64,000 bases of DNA from DAOUJI01 sp965219565 (GTDB lineage: Bacteria > Chloroflexota > Dehalococcoidia > Lucifugimonadales > JAGWBF01). The notes beneath the pieces are model-generated. The model was not told where the DNA came from and did not search any database. It saw only the letters and a program-made list of their open reading frames with translations. Location of the stretch: contig OZ244780.1 of the NCBI GenBank assembly GCA_965219565.1, positions 1,798,001-1,862,000 on the forward strand. Direction: 5' to 3'. A program made the translations under genes and the position numbers. Below are positions 1-9,600 of the stretch, piece by piece. The first letter of the stretch is position 1. The number at the start of each line of letters is the position of its first letter.

Positions 1-45
1 GCCTGCTGTTCATTGTAATGAAAATATCCTCTAACTGGCCTCTTT

Positions 46-130
46 CGTCTTTCCGGCGAAGGCCGGAAACCAGAAGACGCCATTTCTCTTTACAGTATTT
101 TCTGGACTCCGGCCTACGCCGGAGTGACGA
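46..130. repeat. REP-like imperfect inverted repeat
   Basis: Two arms, about 46-75 and 101-130, are near reverse complements. The left arm contains TTCCGGCGAAGGCCGGAAAC and the right arm contains CTCCGGCCTACGCCGGAGTG. They are separated by about 25 bases of AT-rich spacer, so the whole could fold as one large hairpin. A relative of the right arm recurs at 35371-35399, which suggests a dispersed intergenic repeat family. No gene is seen in the first 334 bases. Apart from this repeat and the promoter at 262-289 I see nothing else there. Confidence 0.7.
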
Positions 131-261
131 CTGGGAATGTCTGCCATTTTCATCACCTTGATATTGCCTCCGCAACCCCTTAGTGACTCCAGACTCACCA
201 AGTCACTCGATTATACCTAAATTGACTTAACGGGAAACGGGTTGACCGATGACGGCCCGCC

Positions 262-289
262 TTGACACTCCCGACGCCGGGAGTACAAT
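262..289 (+). promoter_or_regulatory. Sigma-70-type promoter of the MBL hydrolase gene
   Basis: TTGACA (262-267), a 16-base spacer and TACAAT (284-289) sit 45 bases before the start codon at 335. The spacer is one base short of ideal. The predicted transcript would start near 296 and carry a short leader with an AAGGAG ribosome binding site. Confidence 0.75.
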
Positions 290-334
290 CAAGCCCATTC
301 CAGTTCGGCCACCATCCCAGAAGGAGACCGTGCG

Positions 335-1165
335 ATGCAGGTCACTCCCCACGTGTATGCGGCCCATATCCCCGAGAACCCCAAAGACGGCGGCGCTTTT
401 CACCCCGGAGGGACCCACATATATTTCGTAGGGGATGTCTCCGACCACATGGTCATGGTCGACTCAGGGGAGCCCTATAGAAGCTGGACGAGCCGTATAC
501 TGGACTACTACGAGGAGTTGGGACGACCGACGATGAGCGCCATTCTCGTCACTCACGGCCACGGAGATCACGTGGGCGGTCTGGACAGGTTGCAGGAAGA
601 ATTCGGGTGTGAGGTCAGGTGCCACCCGAAGCTGGTGCGGCGGCTCCAGAGGATGCTGGGGGACGGGGTGGTATCGAAGCTGGGATCGCGGGAACGCGTC
701 TCCGTGGGGGGCGGTCTGTCCATGACGGCCCTCTTCACCCCAGGCCACGAGGACGACCACGTTTGTTATTACCTGTCGAGAGAGCGGGCGCTGTTCACGG
801 GCGACACGATACTTGGAAGCTCCTCCTCCACGGTCAAAAACCTGTCCGAGTACATGCGTTCTTTGCACTTGCTCTCCAGGTTCACACCTAAGGTCATCTG
901 TCCCGGCCATGGCTCGGTGGTGCACAACGGCAGCCGAAGGATAGACTCCTACATCAGGCACCGAGAGGAAAGAGAAGCGCAAGTGATCAATGCCCTGGAA
1001 GCAGGATCCGGCACGGTGGAGGAGATCGTGACCCAGGTCTATCCACGCAACCTGCGCAGAGAGTTGAAACAAGCCGCCGGTCGCAATGTCTCAACACATT
1101 TGGGAAAACTGGTGGACGAGGGCAGGGTCAAGTCCTCCTTGGACTACTCCTTGGTCGAACCGTAG
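335..1165 (+). CDS. MBL-fold metallo-hydrolase (LACTB2-like)
   Basis: A 276-residue metallo-beta-lactamase-fold hydrolase, probably cytosolic because no signal peptide is seen. The zinc-binding signature HGHGDH is at residues 74-79. The other ligands are visible as H138 (TPGH), D157 (FTGD) and H192 (PGHG). The C-terminal 70 residues look like the small helical or winged-helix tail of the LACTB2/glyoxalase-II-like branch, which includes RNases and thioesterases, so the substrate cannot be read from sequence. The ATG start is fixed by AAGGAG eight bases upstream. The gene has its own promoter and stands alone before the NHL gene. Confidence 0.9.
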   Translation: MQVTPHVYAAHIPENPKDGGAFHPGGTHIYFVGDVSDHMVMVDSGEPYRSWTSRILDYYEELGRPTMSAILVTHGHGDHVGGLDRLQEEFGCEVRCHPKLVRRLQRMLGDGVVSKLGSRERVSVGGGLSMTALFTPGHEDDHVCYYLSRERALFTGDTILGSSSSTVKNLSEYMRSLHLLSRFTPKVICPGHGSVVHNGSRRIDSYIRHREEREAQVINALEAGSGTVEEIVTQVYPRNLRRELKQAAGRNVSTHLGKLVDEGRVKSSLDYSLVEP

Positions 1166-1195
1166 CCGATATAGGAGCTGTGCATCGAGAATCTA

Positions 1196-1224
1196 TTGAC
1201 AGCCAAAGTGCAGGCTAATACTAT
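1196..1224 (+). promoter_or_regulatory. Sigma-70-type promoter of the NHL gene
   Basis: A perfect TTGACA (1196-1201), a 17-base spacer and TACTAT (1219-1224). It lies in the 176-base gap between the MBL and NHL genes, about 110 bases before the start codon, so the NHL gene is probably transcribed separately from the MBL gene. Confidence 0.75.
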
Positions 1225-1341
1225 CCAATTGGCCCATAGGCGCAACTCCGAACCCTATGACCCGCAGGGTCTTTCCAACGCCTGAGGACCGCTTCGCTAC
1301 AACGAGCATAACCTCTCAATCGCCCAAGGAGGTGTCCGCTT

Positions 1342-2238
1342 ATGACAACGGTAGGGCAAGGCCAGTTTACTTATGAGGTAATCGAAGGGTGGGGGAACCT
1401 GCCGGACGGAATGACGTTCGGCCCCGTAAGTTCGATTGCGGTGGACTCTCAAGACAGGGTCTACGCCTTCCAACGCAAGGACCCGGCTGTGGTCATATTG
1501 GACCAGGACGGGAACTACGTCGATTCCTGGGGAAGCGGTTTCAAGTTCCCCCACGGCATATTTATAGGGCCTGACGACCTGGTGTACCTCACCGACCGCG
1601 ACGACCACGTAGCACAGATATACACCACCGACGGAAAGCTGCTCCGTGAACTGGGGAACAAGGGCCAGCCCTCGGACACCGGATGCGACGTGGACGGCGG
1701 GGTGGTCCTCAGGGCCGCCGGCCCCTTTAACAAACCCACGGAGCTGGTGCCGTCTCCCTGGGGAGACCTGTTCGCCTCCGACGGTTACAGGAACAGCCGG
1801 ATACACCGGTTCAATTCGGAAGGAGACCTTTTGCTCTCCTGGGGAGAGCCAGGGAAGTTCGAGAACCTCGAGTTTCACTTGCCCCATAGCGTCTACGTGG
1901 ACTGGCAGGGCGTTGTCTACGTATGCGACAGGGAAAACAACAGAGTCCTAAGCTTTACGCGGGACGGCATCTGGCTGAACACCTGGAACGACGTGTTCCG
2001 GCCGACGGACATATACATGGACAAGAAAGACATCGCGTACATCAGCGAACTCAGCCCCCGCATAAGCATATTCGACAAAGAGGGCAACCTGCTTGCGAGG
2101 TTCGACACACCATCCGGCCACGGTCTGTACGGCGATTCCCAGGGAAATATCTATCTGGCCGAGGTTGGCGGGCAGCGCATTACGAAGTACGTGAACACAC
2201 CCGAGGGCGGGCTGCAATACATCAAGGGGTTCCTGTAG
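1342..2238 (+). CDS. NHL-repeat beta-propeller protein (peptidyl-hydroxyglycine lyase-like)
   Basis: A 298-residue protein built almost entirely of NHL-type repeats. Blades are recognised by recurring hydrophobic-D-x-x-G-x-hydrophobic-Y/F-hydrophobic strands followed by a segment of the type N/S-R-hydrophobic-x-x-F-x-x-D/E-G. About six blades can be counted. Bacterial proteins of this shape are usually annotated as peptidyl-alpha-hydroxyglycine alpha-amidating lyase-like, but the family is broad and the true reaction is unknown. There is no signal peptide or membrane segment. AAGGAGGT lies eight bases before the ATG, and the gene has its own consensus promoter. Confidence 0.8.
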   Translation: MTTVGQGQFTYEVIEGWGNLPDGMTFGPVSSIAVDSQDRVYAFQRKDPAVVILDQDGNYVDSWGSGFKFPHGIFIGPDDLVYLTDRDDHVAQIYTTDGKLLRELGNKGQPSDTGCDVDGGVVLRAAGPFNKPTELVPSPWGDLFASDGYRNSRIHRFNSEGDLLLSWGEPGKFENLEFHLPHSVYVDWQGVVYVCDRENNRVLSFTRDGIWLNTWNDVFRPTDIYMDKKDIAYISELSPRISIFDKEGNLLARFDTPSGHGLYGDSQGNIYLAEVGGQRITKYVNTPEGGLQYIKGFL

Positions 2239-2273
2239 TCGAGAAAACCGAAACTCAACGGTTGAATTCAACA

Positions 2274-2302
2274 TTGACACAATTGGAGAGATAAAGTAAT
2301 CT
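2274..2302 (+). promoter_or_regulatory. Sigma-70-type promoter of the RdhA-like gene
   Basis: TTGACA (2274-2279), a 17-base spacer and TAATCT (2297-2302), 60 bases before the start codon at 2363. The gene therefore need not be co-transcribed with the NHL gene upstream. Confidence 0.7.
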
Positions 2303-2362
2303 GTTGAAGCAACTACGCATTCGCCGGAAAAGCCCCGATTAGCGAAGAGTAAGGAGGGGGGA

Positions 2363-3667
2363 ATGGCGCTCAAGGACCTTAGCCATAATGTGACCAGGCC
2401 GGGGATGAGGCCAGGCGATCCGGACATAGAGATTCCGGTAGCCGCCGACTTGGTAACGGTTCCCGGTGTTCCTCTGCGCGAGGAGGACCTGAACTACTAC
2501 GGCAGGGAAGAGCCTCTGGACGCCCTGTCTATATTCGAGAGTTCCTCTTTCGAATGGCTGCGCCCGCTCCGCCGCGCCAAGTCCGAAGACTCTATACGGC
2601 AGACGGTCTATTTCGAGAAGATCATGACGCCGTTGGCCAAGTGGATTAAGGACAGCGGAGAATTGCCGCCCACCGCCGAGCCTAGCGGGGAGGACGTGGG
2701 TGACCTGATTAAGGCCAAGGCCAGGGAACTGGGCAACGTAGAGGTGGGTTTCACCCCCGTTGACAGGCGGTACATCTACCAAAGCAAGATGGCCGACTAC
2801 GATGCAGAGTTGCCCCACGCCATCTGCATAGCCATGGACCAGGACTATGAGATGACCTGGAAGACCCCGGGGCTTGCGTCCGAGTGGACCCATGATGACG
2901 TATACGAACGTCAAGGGTCGTTGGCTCAAGAATTGGTCGCCTACCTGAACTCCCTGGGCTACAGGGGTCAGGTCTCGCAGCCGTCGGTGGCCTACGGGCC
3001 AGCCATGCCGCTGTTCGTTCAGGCCGGACTGGGACAGGTTGGAGCCAACGGCATTCTCATGTCTCCCCACATGGGACCTTGGATCAGGCTCCAGACCATA
3101 TTCACCGATGCCAAGCTCACCTATGATCACCCGGTGGACTACGGGATTCACGCCTTCTGCCAGATATGCCAGGTGTGCACCAACCGTTGCCCAGGCAGGG
3201 CCCTTTCCAGAGAGAAGGTCTGGTTCCGAGGCGCCCACAAGAACAAGGTGGCTTTCCGGCGCTGCCAGCCCATGGTGGCCCGTTACTCCAGCTGCGGCGT
3301 ATGCCAGCGCGTGTGCCCTATCGGGGCGTACGGCATGAAGCCCGTCATGGACCACTACATGGAGACCGGTGAGGTCCTGGGCAAGGGCACCCATGACCTG
3401 GAAGGTTACTACCTGCCCGGCAAGGGCTACTACGGCCCCGGCGAGCTTCCCACCTTCGACAAGGAGACCTTCAACATGCCCAAGGGCAGGACTGAAGACT
3501 GGCTCCTAATAGAGTTCCGCGACAGGCTCATCGAAACCAAGGAAGATGAATCCATTGACCGCGACGAAATGTGGGAAGAGTTCCGCGAAAAGGTGGAAGA
3601 GTCCTTCAACCGGAGCTTCGTGTCCGAGATGGCCATGGACACCGGCGGTGAATTGGGCGGCGTGTAA
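2363..3667 (+). CDS. Reductive dehalogenase-like corrinoid/iron-sulfur protein, cytosolic
   Basis: A 434-residue protein that resembles the catalytic subunit of reductive dehalogenases and their relative QueG. The C-terminal half carries two 4Fe-4S motifs: CxxCxxCxxxCP at about residues 265-276, and a second cluster at about 301-319 built from a lone Cys followed by CxxCxxxCP. The segment before the first cluster (G-LGQ-GANG-hydrophobic-MSP) matches the corrinoid-binding region of the family. There is no Tat signal and no adjacent RdhB anchor gene, so it is more like cytosolic catabolic dehalogenases than respiratory ones. The acidic C-terminal tail of about 60 residues is unassigned. AAGGAGG lies just upstream of the ATG. 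Substrate unknown. Confidence 0.8.
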   Translation: MALKDLSHNVTRPGMRPGDPDIEIPVAADLVTVPGVPLREEDLNYYGREEPLDALSIFESSSFEWLRPLRRAKSEDSIRQTVYFEKIMTPLAKWIKDSGELPPTAEPSGEDVGDLIKAKARELGNVEVGFTPVDRRYIYQSKMADYDAELPHAICIAMDQDYEMTWKTPGLASEWTHDDVYERQGSLAQELVAYLNSLGYRGQVSQPSVAYGPAMPLFVQAGLGQVGANGILMSPHMGPWIRLQTIFTDAKLTYDHPVDYGIHAFCQICQVCTNRCPGRALSREKVWFRGAHKNKVAFRRCQPMVARYSSCGVCQRVCPIGAYGMKPVMDHYMETGEVLGKGTHDLEGYYLPGKGYYGPGELPTFDKETFNMPKGRTEDWLLIEFRDRLIETKEDESIDRDEMWEEFREKVEESFNRSFVSEMAMDTGGELGGV

Positions 3668-3687
3668 AGCCCACGTTATTCGACCGC

Positions 3688-3720
3688 AAAAAGAGGGCCT
3701 CCCATAACGGGAGGCCCTTT
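3688..3720. terminator. Bidirectional rho-independent terminator
   Basis: A 9-bp perfect stem (GGGCCTCCC 3695-3703, GGGAGGCCC 3709-3717) with a 5-base loop. It has TTT on the plus-strand side and AAAAA at 3688-3692, which reads as TTTTT on the minus strand. It sits between two convergent genes and can stop transcription from both sides. Confidence 0.9.
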
Positions 3721-3746
3721 ACTTTGCCGAAGACAGGGTTGTCGAG

Positions 3747-4748
3747 CTAGCCCAGAGAGTCAAGCGCCGTCAGCAACTCCTCTATTGTGGCGTAACCTTC
3801 GAACCGGTGGGTCACCACACCTTGCGGATCTATGACAAACGTCCACTCCGGGCTGGGCAGGTTCCATTCCACCGCGGTGGGAGACAGTCGCGCTCGGCTG
3901 AGGTCTCCCTGTATCTCGTCGGGATTGTCGTAGATGTCCACGTGTATGAAGTTGGCCTCGCCCTTGCGCATATCTTTCAATTCCTGCAGCGTCTCCACCT
4001 GAGGTCCGCACACGGCGTTGGTGCAGAACGCAGGGCTGGCCATTACGACGACGGTGGGAAGGTCGTTGTCCAGAGCCTCCGATATGGCCACTTGATATAA
4101 GTCAGGGTCTTTAAGAGAACCTGTGGTAAGCTGATGAAGGCCCGCCACGTCATTGACTGTTTTGCTCACGCTGGATGGGGAATTCTGGCCGACACCCACT
4201 GCCTCTGGCGCCTTATGCACGGGGAAGCGGAGTTCGGCCGTCAAGAAGCCTCCGTCGGGCGACGGTACAGACATCTCCAGCCTCCATTCGCCAACCCGGT
4301 CAAACGTGAGGTGAGTCGCGTAGAGGCCGCGAGTCCCGTACGGCCAGGGATGGAATACCGCCGTGGCCGTCTCCACAAGCTCTCCCTCTCCCTCGGCTCC
4401 GGCCTCACCCACGTAGTAGCTGGACACCCTTGAGCCGGGCACCTTTATCGCGGCCTTAGCAGACGCAAGGATGAAGCCCACCCGGTTGAGTCCTACGCCG
4501 AGGTCGGGGGTCGCGAAAATCGCCCATATGCCGTCCGGGGATACAGGACCCCTGGAGACGATGAACGCGTCCTCGTTCAGGAGTTTGGGAGTCTCCGGAA
4601 CTTCTGTCGGAGGAGCCTCGGTGGGAGGCGGCTCAGTTGCGGTTGGGGGCGGTACGGTGGGAACCTCCTCCGACGAGCACGCCGCCGCCAGAACCGCTAC
4701 AGCGGTCAGGAGCGCTGCGGGAAAAACTTTCAAGTCGATTCGGACCAT
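3747..4748 (-). CDS. Lipoprotein with thioredoxin-like/redoxin C-terminal domain
   Basis: A 333-residue exported lipoprotein. The N-terminal hydrophobic stretch ends in a lipobox LAAAC with C24 as the lipidated residue, followed by a Pro/Thr/Glu-rich linker. A beta-rich domain of unknown role comes next, and a thioredoxin-like domain fills the last 130 residues or so. This domain has a hydrophobic strand followed by an unusual CTNAVC motif, that is, two Cys separated by four residues instead of the usual CxxC. The gene lies nine bases downstream of another thioredoxin-fold lipoprotein, so the two are probably one operon for extracytoplasmic redox work. The redox partner is unknown. Confidence 0.75.
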   Translation of the reverse strand: MVRIDLKVFPAALLTAVAVLAAACSSEEVPTVPPPTATEPPPTEAPPTEVPETPKLLNEDAFIVSRGPVSPDGIWAIFATPDLGVGLNRVGFILASAKAAIKVPGSRVSSYYVGEAGAEGEGELVETATAVFHPWPYGTRGLYATHLTFDRVGEWRLEMSVPSPDGGFLTAELRFPVHKAPEAVGVGQNSPSSVSKTVNDVAGLHQLTTGSLKDPDLYQVAISEALDNDLPTVVVMASPAFCTNAVCGPQVETLQELKDMRKGEANFIHVDIYDNPDEIQGDLSRARLSPTAVEWNLPSPEWTFVIDPQGVVTHRFEGYATIEELLTALDSLG

Positions 4749-4757
4749 GACGTGACC

Positions 4758-5996
4758 TTATATGCCCGCCTCGTAGACGCCGAAGGTGTAGGCGAATATA
4801 GATAGCCCCACGTTGTTGGAGCTGAGCGTGAGGTCGTGGGAGCCGTATTCGTCGGCTTCTACGACAGCGTACATACGGGGCTCGTCGACGTTGATGTAGC
4901 TCTGCCCGTCTTCGTCGATTAGGACGTCGACCCCTTTGGTGGACCCGGTCAGGGGCGCCCCATCCAGCGTTACCAGGACTTTAGCGGTTTCGCCTTCAGA
5001 CCGGGGTTTGAAGACTACGTTGACGCTCTTGGAGTTGAAGCGGAGGAACACGGAATCCTCGTAGCCGGTTGTTTCACGGGAGTGGACTATCTCCTCTTTT
5101 CCGGCGTACCACTCTCCAATCAGGTACAGCATGTTCTCCCTGTAGGATCCGGGGTCGGCATAACTCATGACCGTGTCGGCCGACTCATAGTACTCGGGAT
5201 TGGCGATGTAACCGCCAAAACCGTAGATGGCGTCGTTGTAGCCGCGCTCCCATCCCGCGTAAAGCTCTCTGGTTACTCCTTGTCCGCGGTCCAGGAAGGC
5301 CTGGTCCCTCCTCTGGTCTTCGGGCAGGTCGATGGCGACCTGGGACAGGTCTGACCCGGACTCTTCCAGGAGGCGCCGGATGGTCTCCTCGGTTTCGGCG
5401 TAAGCTCCCTCTCCGAAATGGGTGTACCTGACTACGCCGTTCTGGTCTATGAGGTACTTGGCGGGCCAGTAACGGTTGTCATATGCCCTCCAGGTGCCGT
5501 AGTCGTTGTCCAGAGCGACGGCCCATTCTATCTCGAAGTCCTCCACCGCTTTCTTCACGTTGGCGAAGTCCTTCTCAAACTCAAACTCGGGCGTGTGAAT
5601 TCCAATCATCACCAAGCCATGGTCGGCGTACTTGGCGTGCCACTCCCGGAGATACGGCAAGGTGCGTACGCAGTTGACGCACGTGTAGGTCCAGAAGTCT
5701 ATCAGGACCACCTTGCCTCGGAGGCCGCTGATTTCTAGAGGGTCCGAGTTTATCCAGGCATCTATCTGGGTGATTTCCGCGGCCTGGGGGCCCAGCTTGG
5801 ACGAATCAAAAGTAGGCGTCGGTTCCGGTGTCGGAACTGACGTGGGCTCGGCTGTCGGCGGGTCTGTGGCCGATACGGTGGGCGATGGGGGCGCTTTGGT
5901 GGGCTCAGGCGTAGGCGTAGGTTCCCTGCCTCCGCAAGCGGTTGCTGCCAGGACGGTGATGATGATGAGCATTGCCGAAAGAATGATTTTAGGCAT
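4758..5996 (-). CDS. TlpA/DipZ-type thioredoxin-family lipoprotein
   Basis: A lipoprotein of about 412 residues. The ATG at 5996 gives a clean signal peptide ending ATAC with C21 lipidated; a longer TTG-started form from 6017 is possible. A Pro/Thr repeat linker (about residues 25-62) leads to a TlpA-like thioredoxin domain with an active-site CVNC at about 106-109 in a FWTYTC context. The C-terminal 130 residues resemble the beta-sandwich domain that follows thioredoxin in DipZ-type proteins of actinobacteria. The CcdA-like membrane domain of DipZ is absent and I see no ccdA nearby. It probably reduces or isomerises disulfides outside the cytoplasmic membrane. Confidence 0.8.
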   Translation of the reverse strand: MPKIILSAMLIIITVLAATACGGREPTPTPEPTKAPPSPTVSATDPPTAEPTSVPTPEPTPTFDSSKLGPQAAEITQIDAWINSDPLEISGLRGKVVLIDFWTYTCVNCVRTLPYLREWHAKYADHGLVMIGIHTPEFEFEKDFANVKKAVEDFEIEWAVALDNDYGTWRAYDNRYWPAKYLIDQNGVVRYTHFGEGAYAETEETIRRLLEESGSDLSQVAIDLPEDQRRDQAFLDRGQGVTRELYAGWERGYNDAIYGFGGYIANPEYYESADTVMSYADPGSYRENMLYLIGEWYAGKEEIVHSRETTGYEDSVFLRFNSKSVNVVFKPRSEGETAKVLVTLDGAPLTGSTKGVDVLIDEDGQSYINVDEPRMYAVVEADEYGSHDLTLSSNNVGLSIFAYTFGVYEAGI

Positions 5997-6103
5997 AGTA
6001 AAATAATCATACGCCAATTGACGGTGACTGGATTACATTGGTGGTTGGTTCCCCGGAAAAAGCCATTGACTTGGTTGGATCCTGTGTCTATCGTGGTGAC
6101 ACT

Positions 6104-6625
6104 ATGACAAGAGTCTACTACGACGTGACGGAAACTCCTATAGGTTGGGCGGCGGCGCTGGCGTCTGATAAGGGAATTCGACGCCTCAGCTTTCGAAGGT
6201 CAGCGTGTGAAGCGGTCGAGGAGCTAGGGCTGGACATCCCTTCAGCCGATCCCTGCCCAGAGATGTTGACGGGGCTGTGGAACGCGTTGGAGAGTTACTT
6301 TGAAGGGCGCCCCGACGCCTTTTCTGACCTGAAGCTCGATTTGGCAGAAGCTCCGGCTTTCCATAAGGCTGCATGGGACGCGTGCCTCACCATCCCGCTG
6401 GGCGAGACCCGGAGCTACGGGTGGCTAGCGGCGGAGGCCGGCAAGCCCGGCGCTTCCCGGGCCGCCGGTCAGGCCATGGCCAGGAACAGGGTGGCTGTCG
6501 TCATACCCTGCCACAGGATAGTGGCCAGCAACGGGGCGCTGCATGGGTACGGAGGCGGGTTGGACCAAAAGGCCGCTCTCCTGGAAATGGAGCGGCAACA
6601 CGCGCTCAAGGCCGTCGGCGTTTAG
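6104..6625 (+). CDS. ogt: Methylated-DNA--protein-cysteine methyltransferase
   Basis: A 173-residue suicide enzyme that removes O6-alkyl groups from guanine in DNA. The active-site PCHR is visible with the acceptor cysteine at C136, preceded by the helix-turn-helix DNA-reading segment (ETRSYGWLA...). The ATG at 6104 is chosen over an upstream in-frame start at 6038 because the alignable protein begins here and GGTGA lies five bases upstream. The length matches the Ogt branch, without an Ada regulatory domain. Its stop overlaps the stop of dnaE by four bases in convergent orientation. Confidence 0.95.
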   Translation: MTRVYYDVTETPIGWAAALASDKGIRRLSFRRSACEAVEELGLDIPSADPCPEMLTGLWNALESYFEGRPDAFSDLKLDLAEAPAFHKAAWDACLTIPLGETRSYGWLAAEAGKPGASRAAGQAMARNRVAVVIPCHRIVASNGALHGYGGGLDQKAALLEMERQHALKAVGV

Positions 6626-9600
6626 CCGACGGGCATTTCAGTCCTGACTGACCCTTCACCCAACAGGGATTCCAGCCGGGAGCAGAGCTCTTCCTCGTAG
6701 CCGATGGTCACCACCGGCAGATCCAAAAGCACTCTCCTGCCCTGAGTGGCGATCTCCAGTTGGACCCGATCGTTGCCGGGGTATTCCAGCATGGTCCGTA
6801 TAGCTTCACGGAGCAGGTGGGTGTCCTCTTCGGCGTCGTCGGATTCGGTCATTGACACCATCACCAGGGCCCCGCTGCGCCCGTGCCCGTTGGACGAGCC
6901 GTTGTCATTGGCCTGAACAGCGGGGGCGGTGTATTCGGGTGCGTGTTCTTGAACGGAAGGTTGTTCGGAAGGCAGTGGGGGTTCTCCTTTCGGCGGCTTT
7001 TCGGTTGGAGTCACGGTAAACTGCTCGGCGGTGTAGCAATGGATGGAAATTTCATCACCGCGGGCCTTGGCCCTTCCGCTCACCAGCAGAAGCATGCCTT
7101 CTTCCCACAGGGAACCGGTCTTTTCCAGCACGTCGGGCCACGCAATGACCTCTACCCTGCCATAGACCAGGTCTAGGGTTGCGACGGCGAACGCACGCTG
7201 ATCTTTAGTGTACCGTCGGGACACCGACGACACCTGCCCCAGCGCCTTGACGTTCTGGCCGTCGATTTCCACGTCTAGCTTGTCCTGGGAGGTAATGATG
7301 TCGTCCCCCTGGACGTTGACGGCTGCTTTCCAGGGATTCTCCGTCAACGGGACTCCCAGGAGCTCCCGTTCCCATGCCACCTTCTCGCTGGGCTGAACGT
7401 CGCCGCCGCTGATGTTGATGGTCAGCGCCGTTCCGGCGGCCTCCATTTCTGGATGCGCGTCGAATAAGCTGGATTGACCGGAGGCCTTACGGCTCGACTC
7501 GGTCTGGGATAGGGAAAGAATCTGGTCCAGGGAGTTGAGGACCGCGCCCCGGTTTCCGAGACTTTCCAACGCCCCGACTTTAATCAGACTCTCAAGAGTC
7601 CGGCGGTTCAGTCCTCTCAGGTCAGCCCGCCCGCAAAAGTCCTCTATGGACTCGTATGGTCCGCCTTCCATCCGCTCTTCTACCATGGGCTTGACGGCTC
7701 CCTCGCCGACGTTCTTGATTGCGGCCAGTCCAAAGCTCAGGCCCGGAACGCCCCTGTCGTCTTTGGTGATGGAGAAGTGGACTCCGCTGGTGTTTACATC
7801 CGGAAGAAGCACCGGGATCCCCATGCGGAAGCACTCGCTGATGGCATTCGCCGTGCGTTCCGGGTGGTCCAGGCGGGAGTTCAGCACGGACGCCATGTAT
7901 TCCAGGGGATAGTTTGCCTTGAAGTACCCCGTCCAGTATGAAATCAGGGCGTAGCTTACGCTGTGGGCCTTGTTAAATGCGTATCCGGCGAAAGGTTCAA
8001 TCAGATTGAATACGTCCTGGGCCAACTCTTCGCTGAAGCCCTTGCTCATGGCGCCTGCAACGAAACGGTCCCTCTCTTGGCCCATGAGTTCGGGTATCTT
8101 CTTTCCCATGGCCTTGCGTACGATGTCGGCCTGACCGAGGGAGTATCCGGCGAAGGCCTGGAGAATCAGAAGCACCTGGTCCTGGTACACGATGACGCCG
8201 TGGGTCTCCTCTAGGATGTCCTCCATGCTTGGATGGGGGTACTTGACCGTCGCCCGGCCGTGCTTCGCCTCGATGAAGGTGGTGATGTGCTCCATAGGCC
8301 CCGGACGGAAGAGGGCTATCATGGCCGATATGTCGGCCAGGCAGGAGGGTTTTAGCTCCCTGATGTAGCGCTGCATTCCCGCGCTCTCCAGCTGGAACAC
8401 GTCGGAGGTGTTGCCCGAAGCGAGAAGCTCGAAAGTCTTCTGGTCATCCAGCGGGAGCCTGTAGAGGTCTATTTTGATTCCCCGGGTAGCCTCGACCATC
8501 TTCACCGCCCGGTCCAGGATGGTGAGGTTGGTGAGTCCCAGGAAGTCCATTTTCAGCAGCCCAAGCTTCGCCACCGGGTCCATGGCGTACTGCGTCATTG
8601 CGAGGGAACCGGGGGTGTCTCCACGGACTGCCTTCTGGAGGGGCAAGTATTCGGTGAGAGGCTCGCTGGCTATGACTACTCCGGCTGCGTGGGTGCTGGC
8701 ATGGTGCACGGTGCCTTCCAAACCCATGGCTGTCTCTATGAGCTTTCCTATGGCTTCGTCCGACTCTCGCAGCTCTCTGAGTTCCGGGGTGGCGGCCAAA
8801 GCGTCTTCCAGAGTCCGGGCCTTGAATGGCACCAGCCGGGCCACCCGGTCCACGTCCGCGTAAGTCATTCCCAAGCTGCGGCCCACGTCCCTGAGGGACG
8901 CCTTGGCTCCCAGGGTGCCGAAGGTAATAATCTGGGCGACCCGGTCCTGCCCATAGCGTTCGGTGACGTATGCCAGGACCTCGTCCCGTCGGTCGTCCTG
9001 GAAGTCCATGTCTATGTCGGGCATCTCCTTGCGCTCGATGTTCAAGAAGCGCTCGAAGACCAGTCTGTATTCCAGGGGGTCCACCTGCGTCACACCCAGG
9101 CAGTAGAGCACCAGGCTGGCGGCGGCGCTGCCTCTGACTCCAAGCACCAACTGCCTCTCGCGGACGAACGATATGATGTCCCATACCACCAGGAAATAGT
9201 TGGCGAATTGGGTCTGCTTGATGACGTCAAGCTCGTAATCCAACCGCTGGACGGCTTCGTCACTGGGCCGTGGGTAGAGGGCCTTGAAACCCTCCCAGGC
9301 AATCTGGGCGAGGTATTCGTCGGATGTCACGCCGTCGGGAACAGGGTAGGTCGGCAGATGCAACTCCCCCATGTCCAACGTGACGTTGCACATGTCGGCA
9401 ATGCGTCCGGCGTTTTCGACAGCCTCTGGGAAATCGGGGAAGTCGGCCGCCATCTCCTCGCCGCTCTTGAGGTAATAGGAGTCGTCCTCCATCTTGAGGC
9501 GCTTCTCATCCTGGACGGTTGTGCCGGTGTGGATGCAGATGAGAACGTCCTGAAGGTATGAGTCCTCTTTCTCAACGTAGTGGCAGTCGTTGGTCACCAC

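Noticed and set aside
2339..3394. Long minus-strand open frame opposite the RdhA-like gene
   Set aside because: Its product has no recognisable motif, and the plus strand here encodes clear iron-sulfur clusters. It is a high-GC shadow.
8444..9184. 246-codon frame within dnaE in another frame of the same strand
   Set aside because: Composition is Arg/Gly/Pro-rich and repetitive, as expected for an out-of-frame reading, and it lies wholly inside the dnaE polymerase core.
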